Notes: generated from the sequence alone by a model not told the origin. Positions 17,894 to 27,034 are shown, counted from the first letter of the stretch. The stretch is 64,000 bases of DNA from Geobacter sp. SVR (GCF_016865365.1 NZ_AP024469.1:1665001-1729000); one strand, 5' to 3'. Made by a program: numbers and translations.

Positions 17894-17946
17894 TACGCTT
17901 CCTTTCTCTGAAGTGAAAATTCCCTTCAACCTATGCCGGTTAAACG

Positions 17947-17985
17947 GTGCGCGCCCGTTCCCTTTTTCAGGAAGCGGGCGCGCGT
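17947..17985 (-). terminator. Rho-independent terminator after the propeller lipoprotein gene
   Basis: An inverted repeat of gcgcgcccg-type arms around a short A/T-rich loop lies 20-60 bases past the stop at 18004 on the minus strand. It separates that gene from the FN3-cytochrome gene. The T run after it is weak. Confidence 0.55.
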
Positions 17986-18003
17986 TTATCTACCCTGCGG
18001 GTG

Positions 18004-19713
18004 CTAATCTCCGTTCACACCGGGAAACAGGACACCGTGGGGGTTCCAGCCGATCTTGAGGCTGTCTCCGACCTTGGTGACGCTGGGGGTGGCATTGGAC
18101 AGACCGCTGGTGTCGAGCTTGATCAGCCATCCCTGGCCGTCGGCATCCGCGCTGACCGCATAGTACAACAGCCCTGTGGTCGGATCCCATCCGGCATGGC
18201 TGCCGCCGTATCCCGGGTGGTTATAGTGCAGGATATCCTTGATCTTGGTCGGATCGGGGGTGGCGGTGAGCAGGGTGGAGATGTCGATGAACTGCAGCAG
18301 GCTGGCCGGGTCGCCGGGGGTGATATCGCAATCCGCTGCGGTGGATTCCGTGGAAATCAGGTACTTGCCATCCGGAGAAATGGCGAAGTTATGCGGGCGA
18401 CCCGGTATGGTGGCGATGATCTTGGGCGGATTGGCGGTAAGATCGATGACGTTCACCCCTGAGGTGGAAGTCTTGCCGGTCGGTACCGGCCAGGTATTGT
18501 TCCCGGCAAACAGATACTTGCCGCTGGGGTGCAGACGCAGGGCATGGATGTTGCCGTAGCCGAAGTCCACATCCAGGACTTTGTTCAGATTGAGCGTGGT
18601 CCTGGTGGCGGTGTCCGTGGTGGACTCGGCCGCAGTGGCCAGGCCCGAGATATCGTAGCCCACCACATGGTAGGAACCGGCCGTGGAGGTGTAATAGGTC
18701 TTGTTGTCCGCGGAAACCGCGCCTACGTGGGGAGCGGTATTGCCATTGGTGATATTGCCCAGATAGGCCTTCTTTTCCACATCAAACACATTGACCCCTT
18801 TGGGGGACTGATCGGACGAGATAAAGACATACTTCCCGCTGGGGGACTGAACGTTCTGCACGCCGCATCCCACGGTCCAGGATTTCTTGATCAGCGTCGC
18901 CTTGTTGCTGTCGTTGAGGGTGCTGTAGTTCTTGAAGCCGACCAGATCGAATACGTTCACGTCGCCGGTGGCGCCGCCGGCCTTGTTGGTGCACAGCCAC
19001 AGCTCGGAGCCGTCGGTGTTGACGTTGCCGAAATGGTTGACCCTCACGCCGGGCAGATTGGTGAACCGGACGGTTTTTGTCACGGTTTTGGCTACACGGT
19101 CGATGATCGAGAAACCGGGCGTAGCGGTTCCGGAACCGCCGGTGTTGATCACGTAGCCGACGGCCAGATTGGGCAGCACTTCACCCTGCACATCGGCAAC
19201 CTTGGCAGCAACAGCGGCGAGGGTGGTACCATTGTGAAGCACGCCGCCGTCACCCAGTACACCGCCGTGAGCCAGATCAGCGGACACTTTGGTGACAACC
19301 ACATCCGAATTCGGACCGATGGCCTTGCCGGAAAGCGTAGCGCCAACCGTCAGCGTATCGGTGACCAGCAGACGGTAGGCTTTGCTGTTGGTGGTGAGGG
19401 TCGCTTTCAGAATGACCCCGGCTTGAGTGGTGGGAGGGGTGACATTGAGGCTGAAGGTTCCGTCGGCATTGATGTTGGCATCGGCGGTGCTGATCACGTT
19501 ACCGGTGGCGGCATCAATGGCCTTGACCGTGCCGATGGCGCCGGTCGCCGCTGCCGCCGTTTTCAGCGTAACCTTGCTGGCGCCCGGTTCCAAAGCCCCG
19601 CTGATAGTGGCGGTCTTTGCCGCTGCCGGTGCGGAGCTGGAACTGCCGCAACCGGCCAGGCCCAGGGACACCACGGCCATGGCTGCAAGTAACAATCGTG
19701 ATACCTTTTTCAT
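18004..19713 (-). CDS. Beta-propeller lipoprotein (YVTN/lactonase-like)
   Basis: 569 residues. Lipobox LGLAGCGSS, then a carboxypeptidase-regulatory-like region (VKAIDAATGNVISTADAN), then repeated blades such as SPSGKYVFISSDQSPKGVNVFD, LHPSGKYLFAGN and AISPDGKYLISTES. These are YVTN-type propeller repeats, usually a scaffold for protein or ligand binding. No catalytic residues were identified. It lies between two FN3-monoheme lipoprotein genes on the same strand, suggesting one surface assembly. Its leader carries the third copy of the GCTGACC module and a terminator. Confidence 0.8.
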   Translation of the reverse strand: MKKVSRLLLAAMAVVSLGLAGCGSSSSAPAAAKTATISGALEPGASKVTLKTAAAATGAIGTVKAIDAATGNVISTADANINADGTFSLNVTPPTTQAGVILKATLTTNSKAYRLLVTDTLTVGATLSGKAIGPNSDVVVTKVSADLAHGGVLGDGGVLHNGTTLAAVAAKVADVQGEVLPNLAVGYVINTGGSGTATPGFSIIDRVAKTVTKTVRFTNLPGVRVNHFGNVNTDGSELWLCTNKAGGATGDVNVFDLVGFKNYSTLNDSNKATLIKKSWTVGCGVQNVQSPSGKYVFISSDQSPKGVNVFDVEKKAYLGNITNGNTAPHVGAVSADNKTYYTSTAGSYHVVGYDISGLATAAESTTDTATRTTLNLNKVLDVDFGYGNIHALRLHPSGKYLFAGNNTWPVPTGKTSTSGVNVIDLTANPPKIIATIPGRPHNFAISPDGKYLISTESTAADCDITPGDPASLLQFIDISTLLTATPDPTKIKDILHYNHPGYGGSHAGWDPTTGLLYYAVSADADGQGWLIKLDTSGLSNATPSVTKVGDSLKIGWNPHGVLFPGVNGD

Positions 19714-19779
19714 CTGTTCCTCCTATGGTTGATTTTCCTCCGGCGAAACCGGGGTACTGTCATGTCAGAAAAACAAAAA

Positions 19780-19835
19780 GGCCGGGAATAGCGCGCTCAG
19801 GGCGCATTACTCTCGGCCTCCGGTTTTTCCGGTCA
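19780..19835 (-). promoter_or_regulatory. Leader terminator with conserved GCTGACC module (copy 3)
   Basis: Minus strand: GCTGACCGGAAAAACCGGAG running into a terminator stem (19780-19818) with a T-rich tail, 67 bases before the start of the propeller lipoprotein. The module differs from copies 1 and 2 by compensating changes (CCGG/CCGG versus CCAG/CTGG). The upstream part is not similar to the other two; instead a long hairpin with arms gtgaaac/gtttcac lies at 19846-19893. It could also serve as the terminator of the upstream gene. Confidence 0.5.
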
Positions 19836-19935
19836 GCAGATTGTCGTGAAACATCGGTTCCTGTTGGTCGGGGCAGTTGGTACCGGTTTCACATCCGTTT
19901 CCCCCTTTGCTGGAGGGACAACAGAATACGAGATT

Positions 19936-21366
19936 TTAAAAACCAAGCACCTCGGCAATTGCCTGGACCTGCTCCGCCGCAAGCGTAGACAGGCTGCCCA
20001 TTCCGCCCTTGTTGGCCGTTATTGCCGCCTGGATCTGGGTTGCGGTTCTCCCCTTCTTCTCGGAGATTGCCAGCGGATTGTGGCATGAGGCACATTTGGC
20101 ACTGTACAGGGCCAAACCGTCGACGGTCGAGGTTGTGGCCGAAGCGATCTCCGATTCGCCGCTTTCACCGATGCTGTTCACTGCCGTGACAACATAGGCG
20201 TACGGGAGACCGGCGGTCAGGTTGGTGTGGCGGTACGGACTGGTAACACCGGCAATCTTCGCGGCCCCCATTTCTTTCATCACGTGAGTCGGGTCGTTGG
20301 TCCAGTAGATATTGTACGAGGTTGCTCCGCTGACCGGGCTCCAGGTGATAGTTGTCTGGTTGATGCCTCTCGAGGCGGATACACCGGCCGGTATTGCCGG
20401 AACTGTGGGAACAGCGGCGGGCGTGCTTGCGGACACCTGGCTCGACGCGGCACTCTCGCCGGTGCTGTTGACCGCGGTGACGATGTAGTAGTACGTACTG
20501 CCGGCGTTCAAGCCGGTGTGCATGTAATGGTGATCGTCGACAGCGGCGATTTTGGTACCAGTGCTTTTGGTGACGCCGCTGGTGGTTGACCAGTAGATGT
20601 TGTATGAGGTGGCACCGCTGACTGCTCCCCATGACAGGTGAACTGCATTTTCTTCAGCGGTAGCGGATACGCCGGCAGGAGTGGCAGGGGCATTCGGGAT
20701 GCCGGTCAACACGGCGGAGGGACTTACTGAAGCGGCGGCAACGGAAAGCAGCGTTACCGGGATGGCATCCCTGTTGCTGACGGTGATCCCACTATCCGGC
20801 CTGACACTGATAGTGTAGGAATCGAATACTGCATCTATCCCCTTACCGGCGGTGATGGTTCCGGTAAAGAAATCCGAGGCTGAGGCGCCGGCTGGCAGGA
20901 TGGCGGCCAGGGCTGTGGTGACCTTGGCAGCCTGGGCGGCATAGGTGGCGTTGATGTCGGAGAGTTTCTGGGCGTTCAGTCCGCTGAACAGCGCCTCCGG
21001 ATCCGGGTTTCCGGCGGCCAGGGCCACGACCGCGGTCGTGACGGGGTTTATGTTGGCTGTTCCGGCTGTTGGTGCAAGGGAGACATAGGTGCCGTTGGTG
21101 CCGGTCACGGTTACCAGAAACGGGGCCTTGAGGCCCGAAACATCGATGGAATAGACGCCGGTTGCAGCATCGGTCGTAGCTGCAGGGGCGGTCTTGTTCT
21201 CCGCGTCCCTGAGCTGCACGGTCTTGCCTTTGATCAGTGCTCCTTCGGAAGCGGTACCGGTCACCTTCGGGCTCCCCGCCGTCCCGGAGCCGCCGCACCC
21301 TGCGATCAGCAGCGCCCCTCCGATGATGTATCCCGCTGCCAGCCTGAATACGGTTCTCCTTGTCAT
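19936..21366 (-). CDS. Lipoprotein with two FN3 domains and a monoheme cytochrome domain
   Basis: 476 residues. Lipobox ALLIAGCGG. Residues about 30-230 include a carboxypeptidase-regulatory-like start (GKTVQLRDAENKTAPAATT). Two FN3 domains follow (HLSWGAVSGATSYNIYWS and ITWSPVSGATSYNIYWTN), then one heme site CASCH with a distal GGMGSLSTL segment. The C-terminal third is homologous to the 188-residue protein at 17327-17893. Probably a surface-exposed electron carrier or redox adhesin. Expression is likely set by the leader element that ends 48 bases before its start. Confidence 0.85.
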   Translation of the reverse strand: MTRRTVFRLAAGYIIGGALLIAGCGGSGTAGSPKVTGTASEGALIKGKTVQLRDAENKTAPAATTDAATGVYSIDVSGLKAPFLVTVTGTNGTYVSLAPTAGTANINPVTTAVVALAAGNPDPEALFSGLNAQKLSDINATYAAQAAKVTTALAAILPAGASASDFFTGTITAGKGIDAVFDSYTISVRPDSGITVSNRDAIPVTLLSVAAASVSPSAVLTGIPNAPATPAGVSATAEENAVHLSWGAVSGATSYNIYWSTTSGVTKSTGTKIAAVDDHHYMHTGLNAGSTYYYIVTAVNSTGESAASSQVSASTPAAVPTVPAIPAGVSASRGINQTTITWSPVSGATSYNIYWTNDPTHVMKEMGAAKIAGVTSPYRHTNLTAGLPYAYVVTAVNSIGESGESEIASATTSTVDGLALYSAKCASCHNPLAISEKKGRTATQIQAAITANKGGMGSLSTLAAEQVQAIAEVLGF

Positions 21367-21414
21367 GCGTGTTCTCCTTCTCGTTGGTCTTCATCAACCG
21401 TAATAAATAAAAAA

Positions 21415-21547
21415 GGCCATGTTTATCTCGTGGGAGAGATAAACATGGCCTCCAGTTTTCTGGTCAGCTGTAAAGGTTCGTGAAAGCAATACCCGCCGTG
21501 AGGGGGAAGTGCGATCGGTCTTTCGTGCCGGGCACGGCCGAAGAATA
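21415..21547 (-). promoter_or_regulatory. Leader RNA element with built-in terminator (copy 2)
   Basis: Same layout as 16941-17079: 5' hairpin with GC-rich arms (21524-21536), hairpin CCC-TCACGGC-GGG (21492-21504), the GCTGACCAGAAAACTGGAGG module, then a terminator stem (21415-21450) with an A-rich plus strand giving a T-rich tail. The distance from the -10 box to the GCTGACC module is 86 bases here and 91 in copy 1. The upstream transporter gene has its own terminator at 21797-21840, so this one belongs to the downstream lipoprotein gene. Confidence 0.62.
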
Positions 21548-21553
21548 TGTGCT

Positions 21554-21582
21554 CGTATAGCAAATGAAAATTGCCGTGTCAA
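21554..21582 (-). promoter_or_regulatory. Sigma-70 promoter of leader copy 2
   Basis: Minus strand TTGACA (21582-21577), 17-base spacer, TATACG (21559-21554). The position relative to the conserved leader matches copy 1. Confidence 0.72.
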
Positions 21583-21796
21583 TAAATAAATATATTATCT
21601 GGTGATTTTATAGAATTATCTAACGGTAGCCACCTCGCCGCTCATGCTCTCCAATGCACGCTGGTGCAAACAGGCCCCGCATTCTTTTTCCCCGTGCTTC
21701 TCTTGTGCTGCATTGATGGATATGTCGAGCAAATACCACACGTTTCAGAAAACGATGAAGGGTCTAGGATCCGCCAACCAAAAGCATCCGGGGGTG

Positions 21797-21840
21797 AAAA
21801 AAGGACAGGCCGCTCTGCGCGGGAGCGGCCTGTCCTTTTG
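21797..21840 (-). terminator. Strong bidirectional terminator after the EamA gene
   Basis: Perfect 17-bp inverted repeat (aaaaggacaggccgctc and its complement) around an 8- to 10-base loop, with A and T runs on both sides. It lies about 57 bases past the transporter stop at 21897. Confidence 0.85.
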
Positions 21841-21896
21841 TGCAGCAGTCACGTTTGAAACGTGTCCGCAAATAACCGTGTTCAGGTATCGCGCCG

Positions 21897-22814
21897 CTAT
21901 CTGCCGGATGTCGTTCCAGCTTTGAAGAGCAGCGCCAGTGATCCGGCCAGCAGAACAACCCCGACGTAGCCCAGGGCACTGAACCGTTCGCCGAAAACCA
22001 TCCAGGCCAGTATGGTGGAGGTAAGCGGTTCCATGAGGGTCGCCACACTGGCGACGGTTGCCGTGGTATGACGTATTCCGGCGATGAAGAGCACATATGC
22101 CAGGGCCGTCGGGATCACCCCCAGGTAGAGCAGAAGCCCCCAGCCGACCGGGGAGTAGTGCAGGACAATCCCCTTGGCCAGGGCAACGAAAAACAGCAGC
22201 AGTGCGCCGATGCTGAAGCTGATGGCTATGGGCTGGATCGGGTGGTAACGACCGGACAGCCTGCGGGTGGTCAGGGTGATGACGGCATAGCCGAAGGCCG
22301 ACCCGAGCGCCAGGAACTTCCCGCTCATGCTCCGGCTCACGTCGCCGGTGCTCTCCTGGAAACCGACCAGGACGGCGGTACCGGCCAGTGCGCCTGCCAG
22401 AGCCAGAAGGACAGGGGCAGACAGCCGTTCCCCCGTTATTACCATGGAAAAGGCTGCCACCATGACCGGTGCGGTACAGAGCGTGATCAGCGTCGCCACT
22501 GCCACGCCGGTCCGTTCTACGGCAGCCAGATAGCAGAGCTGGTACAGTGCCGTCATCATGCCGGTCAGCAGCATCAACAGCAGGTCGTGCCGCGGTATGG
22601 CGAACATCCGGCCCCGCTGCGTGAGCCAGCAGGCCGACAGCAGTACCGGCACTGCCAGGGCCAGACGAAAGAAACCTACGGACAAGGGGGTCGTGGCTGC
22701 CACTCCGTAGAGGAATTTGCTCGTGATGCCGACGGTCCCCCACAGGACTCCGGCCAGCAGAATACAGGCGAGTCCGCGGCGTGATACCACGTGGTCGCGG
22801 GATAGGGAATGCAT
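21897..22814 (-). CDS. EamA-family (DMT) membrane transporter
   Basis: 305 residues with ten membrane segments and two internally repeated EamA halves (GVLWGTVGITSKFLYG in the first, SAFGYAVITLTTRRL in the second). These usually export amino acids, nucleobases or other metabolites. ATG at 22814 with AAGGAG upstream. It is divergent from bioA, and the 306-bp gap between them may carry promoters for both. Substrate unknown. Confidence 0.88.
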   Translation of the reverse strand: MHSLSRDHVVSRRGLACILLAGVLWGTVGITSKFLYGVAATTPLSVGFFRLALAVPVLLSACWLTQRGRMFAIPRHDLLLMLLTGMMTALYQLCYLAAVERTGVAVATLITLCTAPVMVAAFSMVITGERLSAPVLLALAGALAGTAVLVGFQESTGDVSRSMSGKFLALGSAFGYAVITLTTRRLSGRYHPIQPIAISFSIGALLLFFVALAKGIVLHYSPVGWGLLLYLGVIPTALAYVLFIAGIRHTTATVASVATLMEPLTSTILAWMVFGERFSALGYVGVVLLAGSLALLFKAGTTSGR

Positions 22815-22980
22815 GGAAGTATCTCCTTGTTCTCAAGATGAATTAACGGGTTACAGGAACAAGGCAGATAGGCGCAATTCAGGTGCGGTCGCGGAAAGGC
22901 GAGAGAGTGAAACGATGCCAGTCTGCCCTGTCAGGCGAGAATGGCTGGTGGAGGGGGAAGTATGCTAAAGGTAGGGTAGA

Positions 22981-23017
22981 ACATGGCGTGAACATATCAC
23001 GCAAAACCTGGCCATGT
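22981..23017. promoter_or_regulatory. Nested dyad in the EamA-bioA divergent gap
   Basis: Outer arms acatggc/gccatgt enclose inner arms gcgtga/tcacgc. The remaining 306-bp gap (22815-23120) shows no gene, and only one biotin-operator-like half site (tgtaaac near 23069). Role as operator for either gene is a guess from position and symmetry. Confidence 0.35.
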
Positions 23018-23120
23018 CATCTACTTTCGGTTCCCGAGTTCTCGAGGCCCGCTTCTGCGGATGCAAAGTGTAAACATTTTCTCTCCCCGCCTCACCCCAT
23101 TTCGTGCTAAATTTCCCGGC

Positions 23121-24488
23121 ATGAGCGATACGAACATAACAACCGAACAACTTCAGGAGTGGGATAAACGCTACGTCTGGCACCCCTTTACCCAGATGCA
23201 GGACTGGGAGCGGGAGGAGCCGATCGTGATCGTCAGGGGAGAGGGGAGCTGGCTGATCGACAGCGAGGGGCGCCGCTACCTGGACGGGGTGGCCTCCATG
23301 TGGACCAATGTCCACGGCCATTGCCGCAAGGAGCTGAACGAGGCGCTCAAGGCGCAGGTGGACCGGCTGGAGCATTCCACCCTGCTGGGGCTGGCCAGCG
23401 AGCAGAGCATCCTCCTGGCCCGCCGGCTGGCGGGGATCACGCCGCCGGGGCTGGACCGCTTCTTCTACTCCGACAACGGCTCCACCGCCATGGAAGTGGC
23501 GGTCAAGATGGCCTTCCAATATCAGGTGCACCGCGGCCGGCCCGAGCGGACCCGTTTCATCACCTTCAAAAACGCCTATCACGGCGATACCCTCGGCACG
23601 GTCAGCGTGGGGGGCATCGATATCTATCACGCCACCTTCCGCCCGCTCCTGTTCGAAACTATTCAGGCCCCGGCCCCCTATTGCTATCGCTGCGAACACG
23701 GCTGCGCCAGCCCGGCTGTCTGCGGCATGCAGTGCCTGTCCGCCCTGGAGGCGCTGATGGAAGAGCATGGCCCAGCCTGTGCCGGACTGGTGATCGAGCC
23801 GTTGGTGCAGGGCGCGGGGGGGATGCTGGTACAGCCTCCGGGATTCCTGCGCGGCGTGCGGGAACTGTGCGACCGTTATGGTCTGTTGATGATTGCCGAT
23901 GAGGTGGCCACCGGCTTCGGACGAACCGGCCGAATGTTCGCCTGCGAGCACGAAAACGTGGTGCCGGATATCATGGCCATCTCCAAGGGTATTGCGGCCG
24001 GCTACCTGCCGTTGGCGGTGACCGTCACCAATGACCAGGTTTACAACGCCTTCAGGGGCGATTATGCCGAACTGAAAACCTTCTTTCACGGTCACACCTT
24101 CACCGGCAACCCGCTGGCCTGTGCGGTGGCCCTGAAGAGCCTGGAGCTGTTCGAACGGGACAACCTGCTGGAAACGCTGCAGACCAGGATCATCAGGCTG
24201 GCCGAGCGCCTGGCCCGTCTTACGCAACTACCGCACGTGGGGGATATCCGCCAGTGCGGCCTGGCGGCAGGGATCGAACTGGTCGAGGACAAATCCACCA
24301 GGCGCCCCTATCCCTGGGAGCTCAAGACCGGCATCAGGGTCTGCCTGGAGGCGCGCAGGCACGGGGTGTTCTCGCGCCCGCTGGGGAACACGGTGGTGGT
24401 GTTCCCGCCGCTGGCGATCACGGAGGATGAGCTGGAATTGCTGATGGATGGACTGGAACGCTCCATCGTCGCGGTGACCGGTGAATGA
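23121..24488 (+). CDS. bioA: Adenosylmethionine-8-amino-7-oxononanoate aminotransferase
   Basis: 455 residues, normal for BioA. Family marks: WHPFTQMQDW at the N terminus, GSWLIDSEGRRYLDGVASMW, FFYSDNGSTAMEVAVKMAFQ (PLP phosphate site), NAYHGDTLG, LMIADEVATGFGRTG and the PLP lysine in ISKGIAAGYLPLAVT. It converts 7-keto-8-aminopelargonate to 7,8-diaminopelargonate in biotin synthesis, in the cytoplasm, with S-adenosylmethionine or lysine as amino donor. ATG at 23121 (MSDTNITTEQ); an in-frame ATG at 23061 adds 20 uncharacteristic residues. No other biotin gene is adjacent in the window. Confidence 0.95.
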   Translation: MSDTNITTEQLQEWDKRYVWHPFTQMQDWEREEPIVIVRGEGSWLIDSEGRRYLDGVASMWTNVHGHCRKELNEALKAQVDRLEHSTLLGLASEQSILLARRLAGITPPGLDRFFYSDNGSTAMEVAVKMAFQYQVHRGRPERTRFITFKNAYHGDTLGTVSVGGIDIYHATFRPLLFETIQAPAPYCYRCEHGCASPAVCGMQCLSALEALMEEHGPACAGLVIEPLVQGAGGMLVQPPGFLRGVRELCDRYGLLMIADEVATGFGRTGRMFACEHENVVPDIMAISKGIAAGYLPLAVTVTNDQVYNAFRGDYAELKTFFHGHTFTGNPLACAVALKSLELFERDNLLETLQTRIIRLAERLARLTQLPHVGDIRQCGLAAGIELVEDKSTRRPYPWELKTGIRVCLEARRHGVFSRPLGNTVVVFPPLAITEDELELLMDGLERSIVAVTGE

Positions 24489-24537
24489 TGCAGCTTTTTC
24501 CGGTCACCGGCCTCACATCCGTGAAGTGATCTCCCAT

Positions 24538-24562
24538 GAAACCCCGCCTCCAGCGGGGTTTC
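24538..24562 (+). terminator. Terminator after bioA
   Basis: Hairpin gaaaccccgc / gcggggtttc 50 bases past the bioA stop, ending in a short T run. It separates bioA from the response-regulator gene. Confidence 0.75.
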
Positions 24563-24647
24563 GCATTCCGGCCAATGATTTTCTGATTGCATTTCCCCTT
24601 GATTGCAGATTAAATGCCACACATCTGACCCGGCACGAGGTACGACA

Positions 24648-26027
24648 ATGACCCCTGAAACCCGTCTGCTGCTGGTTGACGATGACGATTCCGGCCGTGA
24701 AATGCTGGAATTGCTGCTCAAGGCCTCGGGCTATGCCGTCGTCTCGGTTGCCACCGGTGATGAGGCCTTCGAGGCCCTGGAGCGGGAGCAGTTCCACCTG
24801 ATCGTTTCCGACCTGTTCCTGCCGGACAGAAGCGGCATCGAGATCCTGCAGCATTCCCGCCGGATTTCCCCCACCACCGAGGTGATCGTACTGACCGGCT
24901 ACGCCTCGGCCGAAACCGCTGTCAGCGCCATGAAAGAGGGGGCCTTCGACTACATCACCAAGCCGGTCAACTTCGATGAATTGAAGATCCTCCTCAAGAA
25001 GGCGCTCGAAAAGCAGCAGCTTTTTCTGGAAAACGTTTACCTGCGCAATCAGCTCAAGGGACGTTTCGAATTCAGCAACATCATCGGCAGCTCGCCGGCC
25101 ATGAAGCTCGTTTTCGAGCGCATGTCTCGCATCGTAAAGACCGACTCGACCGTACTGATCACCGGCGAATCAGGCACCGGCAAGGAATTGGTCGCGCAGG
25201 CCATCCACCACAACGGCAGCCGCCAGAACAAACCCTTTATTGCCGTCAACTGCGGGGCGATCCCGGAGCAGTTGCTGGAAAGCGAGCTGTTCGGCCATGT
25301 GCGCGGCGCCTTCACCGGGGCTATCAGGGACAAGGCCGGCAAATTCGAGGCGGCCAATCAGGGCACCATCTTTCTGGACGAGATCGGCACCATGCCCATG
25401 CATCTGCAGACCAAGCTGCTGAGGGTGCTGCAGGAGCAGGAGGTGGAGCGGGTCGGTTCCTCGACCAGTCCCATCAAGCTGAATGTGCGGGTCCTCTCGG
25501 CTACCAATCTGGACCTGGAGCAACAGGTGCGGCAGGGGAACTTCCGCGAAGACCTGTTCTACCGCCTCAACGTCATTCCGCTGCACCTGCCCCCCCTCAG
25601 GGATCGCAAACAGGACATCATGCTGCTGGTGGGCACCTTCCTGGAAAAATACTGCCGGCTGATGGGACGAGGGCCCATGACCATCAGCAGACGGGCCCTG
25701 GAGGCGCTCGAACAGCATGCCTGGCCCGGCAACGTGCGCGAACTGGAGAACCTGGTGGAGCGCCTGGTGGCACTCACGGAGGGGGATGTCATCCATGTGG
25801 AGGACCTGCCGACCGAGATGTCGGGACAGCGGGGCATGCCGGGCGGCCCCAGCCTGGAGCTGACCGAGGCCGGGATCGATATGGTGGCGGCCCTGGCCGA
25901 GATCGAGCGCCAACTGGTAGCGCAGGCCATGGAGCTGGCCGGCGGGGTAAAGGCCAGGGCGGCCGCGCTGCTGGGGATCAACCGCACGACCCTCGTCGAG
26001 AAACTGAAACGGCTGGGAATGGGCTGA
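24648..26027 (+). CDS. Sigma-54-dependent response regulator (NtrC family)
   Basis: 459 residues: receiver domain ([10 protein letters not shown], phosphoacceptor Asp in [13 protein letters not shown], Lys in ITKPVNF), AAA+ domain (Walker A GESGTGKE, intact sigma-54 contact loop GAFTGA, Walker B FLDEIG, arginine region RNVREL as [13 protein letters not shown]), and a C-terminal Fis-type helix-turn-helix ([20 protein letters not shown]). ATG at 24648 has GAGG seven bases upstream. No kinase gene is adjacent, so it is an orphan regulator. Its targets may include the NrfJ/OmpA genes downstream or the sigma-54 promoter at 47819; both are inference. Confidence 0.93.
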   Translation: MTPETRLLLVDDDDSGREMLELLLKASGYAVVSVATGDEAFEALEREQFHLIVSDLFLPDRSGIEILQHSRRISPTTEVIVLTGYASAETAVSAMKEGAFDYITKPVNFDELKILLKKALEKQQLFLENVYLRNQLKGRFEFSNIIGSSPAMKLVFERMSRIVKTDSTVLITGESGTGKELVAQAIHHNGSRQNKPFIAVNCGAIPEQLLESELFGHVRGAFTGAIRDKAGKFEAANQGTIFLDEIGTMPMHLQTKLLRVLQEQEVERVGSSTSPIKLNVRVLSATNLDLEQQVRQGNFREDLFYRLNVIPLHLPPLRDRKQDIMLLVGTFLEKYCRLMGRGPMTISRRALEALEQHAWPGNVRELENLVERLVALTEGDVIHVEDLPTEMSGQRGMPGGPSLELTEAGIDMVAALAEIERQLVAQAMELAGGVKARAAALLGINRTTLVEKLKRLGMG

Positions 26028-26464
26028 ACCACCTGAAATCTTCTTTTCCTCGATCGATATTCCCGCCGAACAGCGCGGAGCCCGGGCGAGATCAACCCCT
26101 TGTCCGTGTTGGACGGGCGTGCCGGACACCCGGAACCGTGACAGTTCCCACCCTGAAGGCCTGAAAATCATCTGCTGCATTATTGCTCCCTACCGACTCC
26201 ATTCCTGAGCTTTTTCCCCATTATTCCCGTTATGATCGGGAATGCCCCGCAGTTGATGCTGCCACCCCACGGGATCTTCCCGGTACCACAAGCACCGCCC
26301 CCCATGAGCCCGCTACTGCCGGCGTCGCCGGTCTTTCCTTTCGTCCCGGACTCCATCCTCTTTTTTGACTAATGTAAAAAAAAACTTATGCGTCAGTTGA
26401 AAGATTAAAAAACGATGATACAAAGATAGGAATGTTGGGAGAACCTTCATGTAAAGGAGCGGGT
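26028..26464. other. Intergenic region between response regulator and NrfJ-domain gene
   Basis: 437 bases without a supported gene. It holds a small hairpin attcccg/cgggaat at 26223-26243 and an AT-rich stretch (26370-26420) that could house the promoter of the next gene. AAAGGAG lies before the start at 26465. No sigma-54 consensus was found. Confidence 0.5.
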
Positions 26465-26989
26465 ATGAACGGAAATGCCAAGCTGGTGATGGGGGGTATC
26501 GTGCTGTCAATTGCTGTCGTGTGCCTCGGCGGCTGCAGCAATTCCTCGAAAGCTGAGCCAGAAGCCAAGATCGCCAAAAGCGGCGCCAAACAAATGGCCA
26601 TGGCCGCACAGGGGGAGGGCAAACCGGCGGTTGCCGCGGCTGCCCAGGTCGGCGATCAGCCCTCGGGCGCAGTGGCAGCCAAAGAGGATTCGAAATCCGC
26701 AGCCGGCGAGGCGGTCACCGAAATCAGCAGCATTTCCGGAAAGGTCGTGGAGACCATGTCCGTCAGCAATTACAGCTATGTATACCTGGATAACAACGGC
26801 AAAAAAGAGTGGGCAGCCATTCCGCTCGGGAAGATCCAGGTCGGCGCCGTCATGAACCTGCGTCCCGGCATGGTCATGCATGACTTCCATAGCAAGAGCC
26901 TCAACCGGACCTTCGACAGGATCGTCTTTTCGGAGGGACCCATGGTGACCGCTCAAGCCCAGCCGGTAGCGCACGGCGGCAAGCAATAA
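26465..26989 (+). CDS. Lipoprotein with one NrfJ-like domain
   Basis: 174 residues. Lipobox VCLGGCSNS, then an Ala/Lys-rich linker, then one NrfJ-like domain from about residue 90. Its landmarks are GKVVETMSVSNYSYVYLDN, KKEWAAIPLGKIQVGA and the ending FHSKSLNRTFDRIVF. NrfJ-type domains are small beta-rich modules found near cytochrome c nitrite reductase genes. Their function is poorly known and no nrfA gene is visible here. ATG at 26465 follows AAAGGAGCGGGT. The same domain appears twice in the protein at 28439-29230. Confidence 0.82.
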   Translation: MNGNAKLVMGGIVLSIAVVCLGGCSNSSKAEPEAKIAKSGAKQMAMAAQGEGKPAVAAAAQVGDQPSGAVAAKEDSKSAAGEAVTEISSISGKVVETMSVSNYSYVYLDNNGKKEWAAIPLGKIQVGAVMNLRPGMVMHDFHSKSLNRTFDRIVFSEGPMVTAQAQPVAHGGKQ

Positions 26990-27034
26990 CTGTCATTTCT
27001 GTTCTGTCATGGCGTCGTAATCCGGGAGAGGGCG

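Noticed and set aside
16941-21547. Cyclic-dinucleotide (GEMM-I) riboswitches at the lipoprotein leaders
   Set aside because: Geobacter uses these upstream of similar genes, so I looked for the conserved GACGCAAAGCC core and the CGGGUUGCC-type receptor; neither is present in any of the three leaders.
22870-22890. Second sigma-54 promoter before the EamA gene
   Set aside because: The minus strand reads CCGCACCTGAATTGC; the GG of the -24 element is missing.
23040-23120. BirA operator upstream of bioA
   Set aside because: Only one TGTAAAC half site is visible; no inverted partner at the usual spacing.
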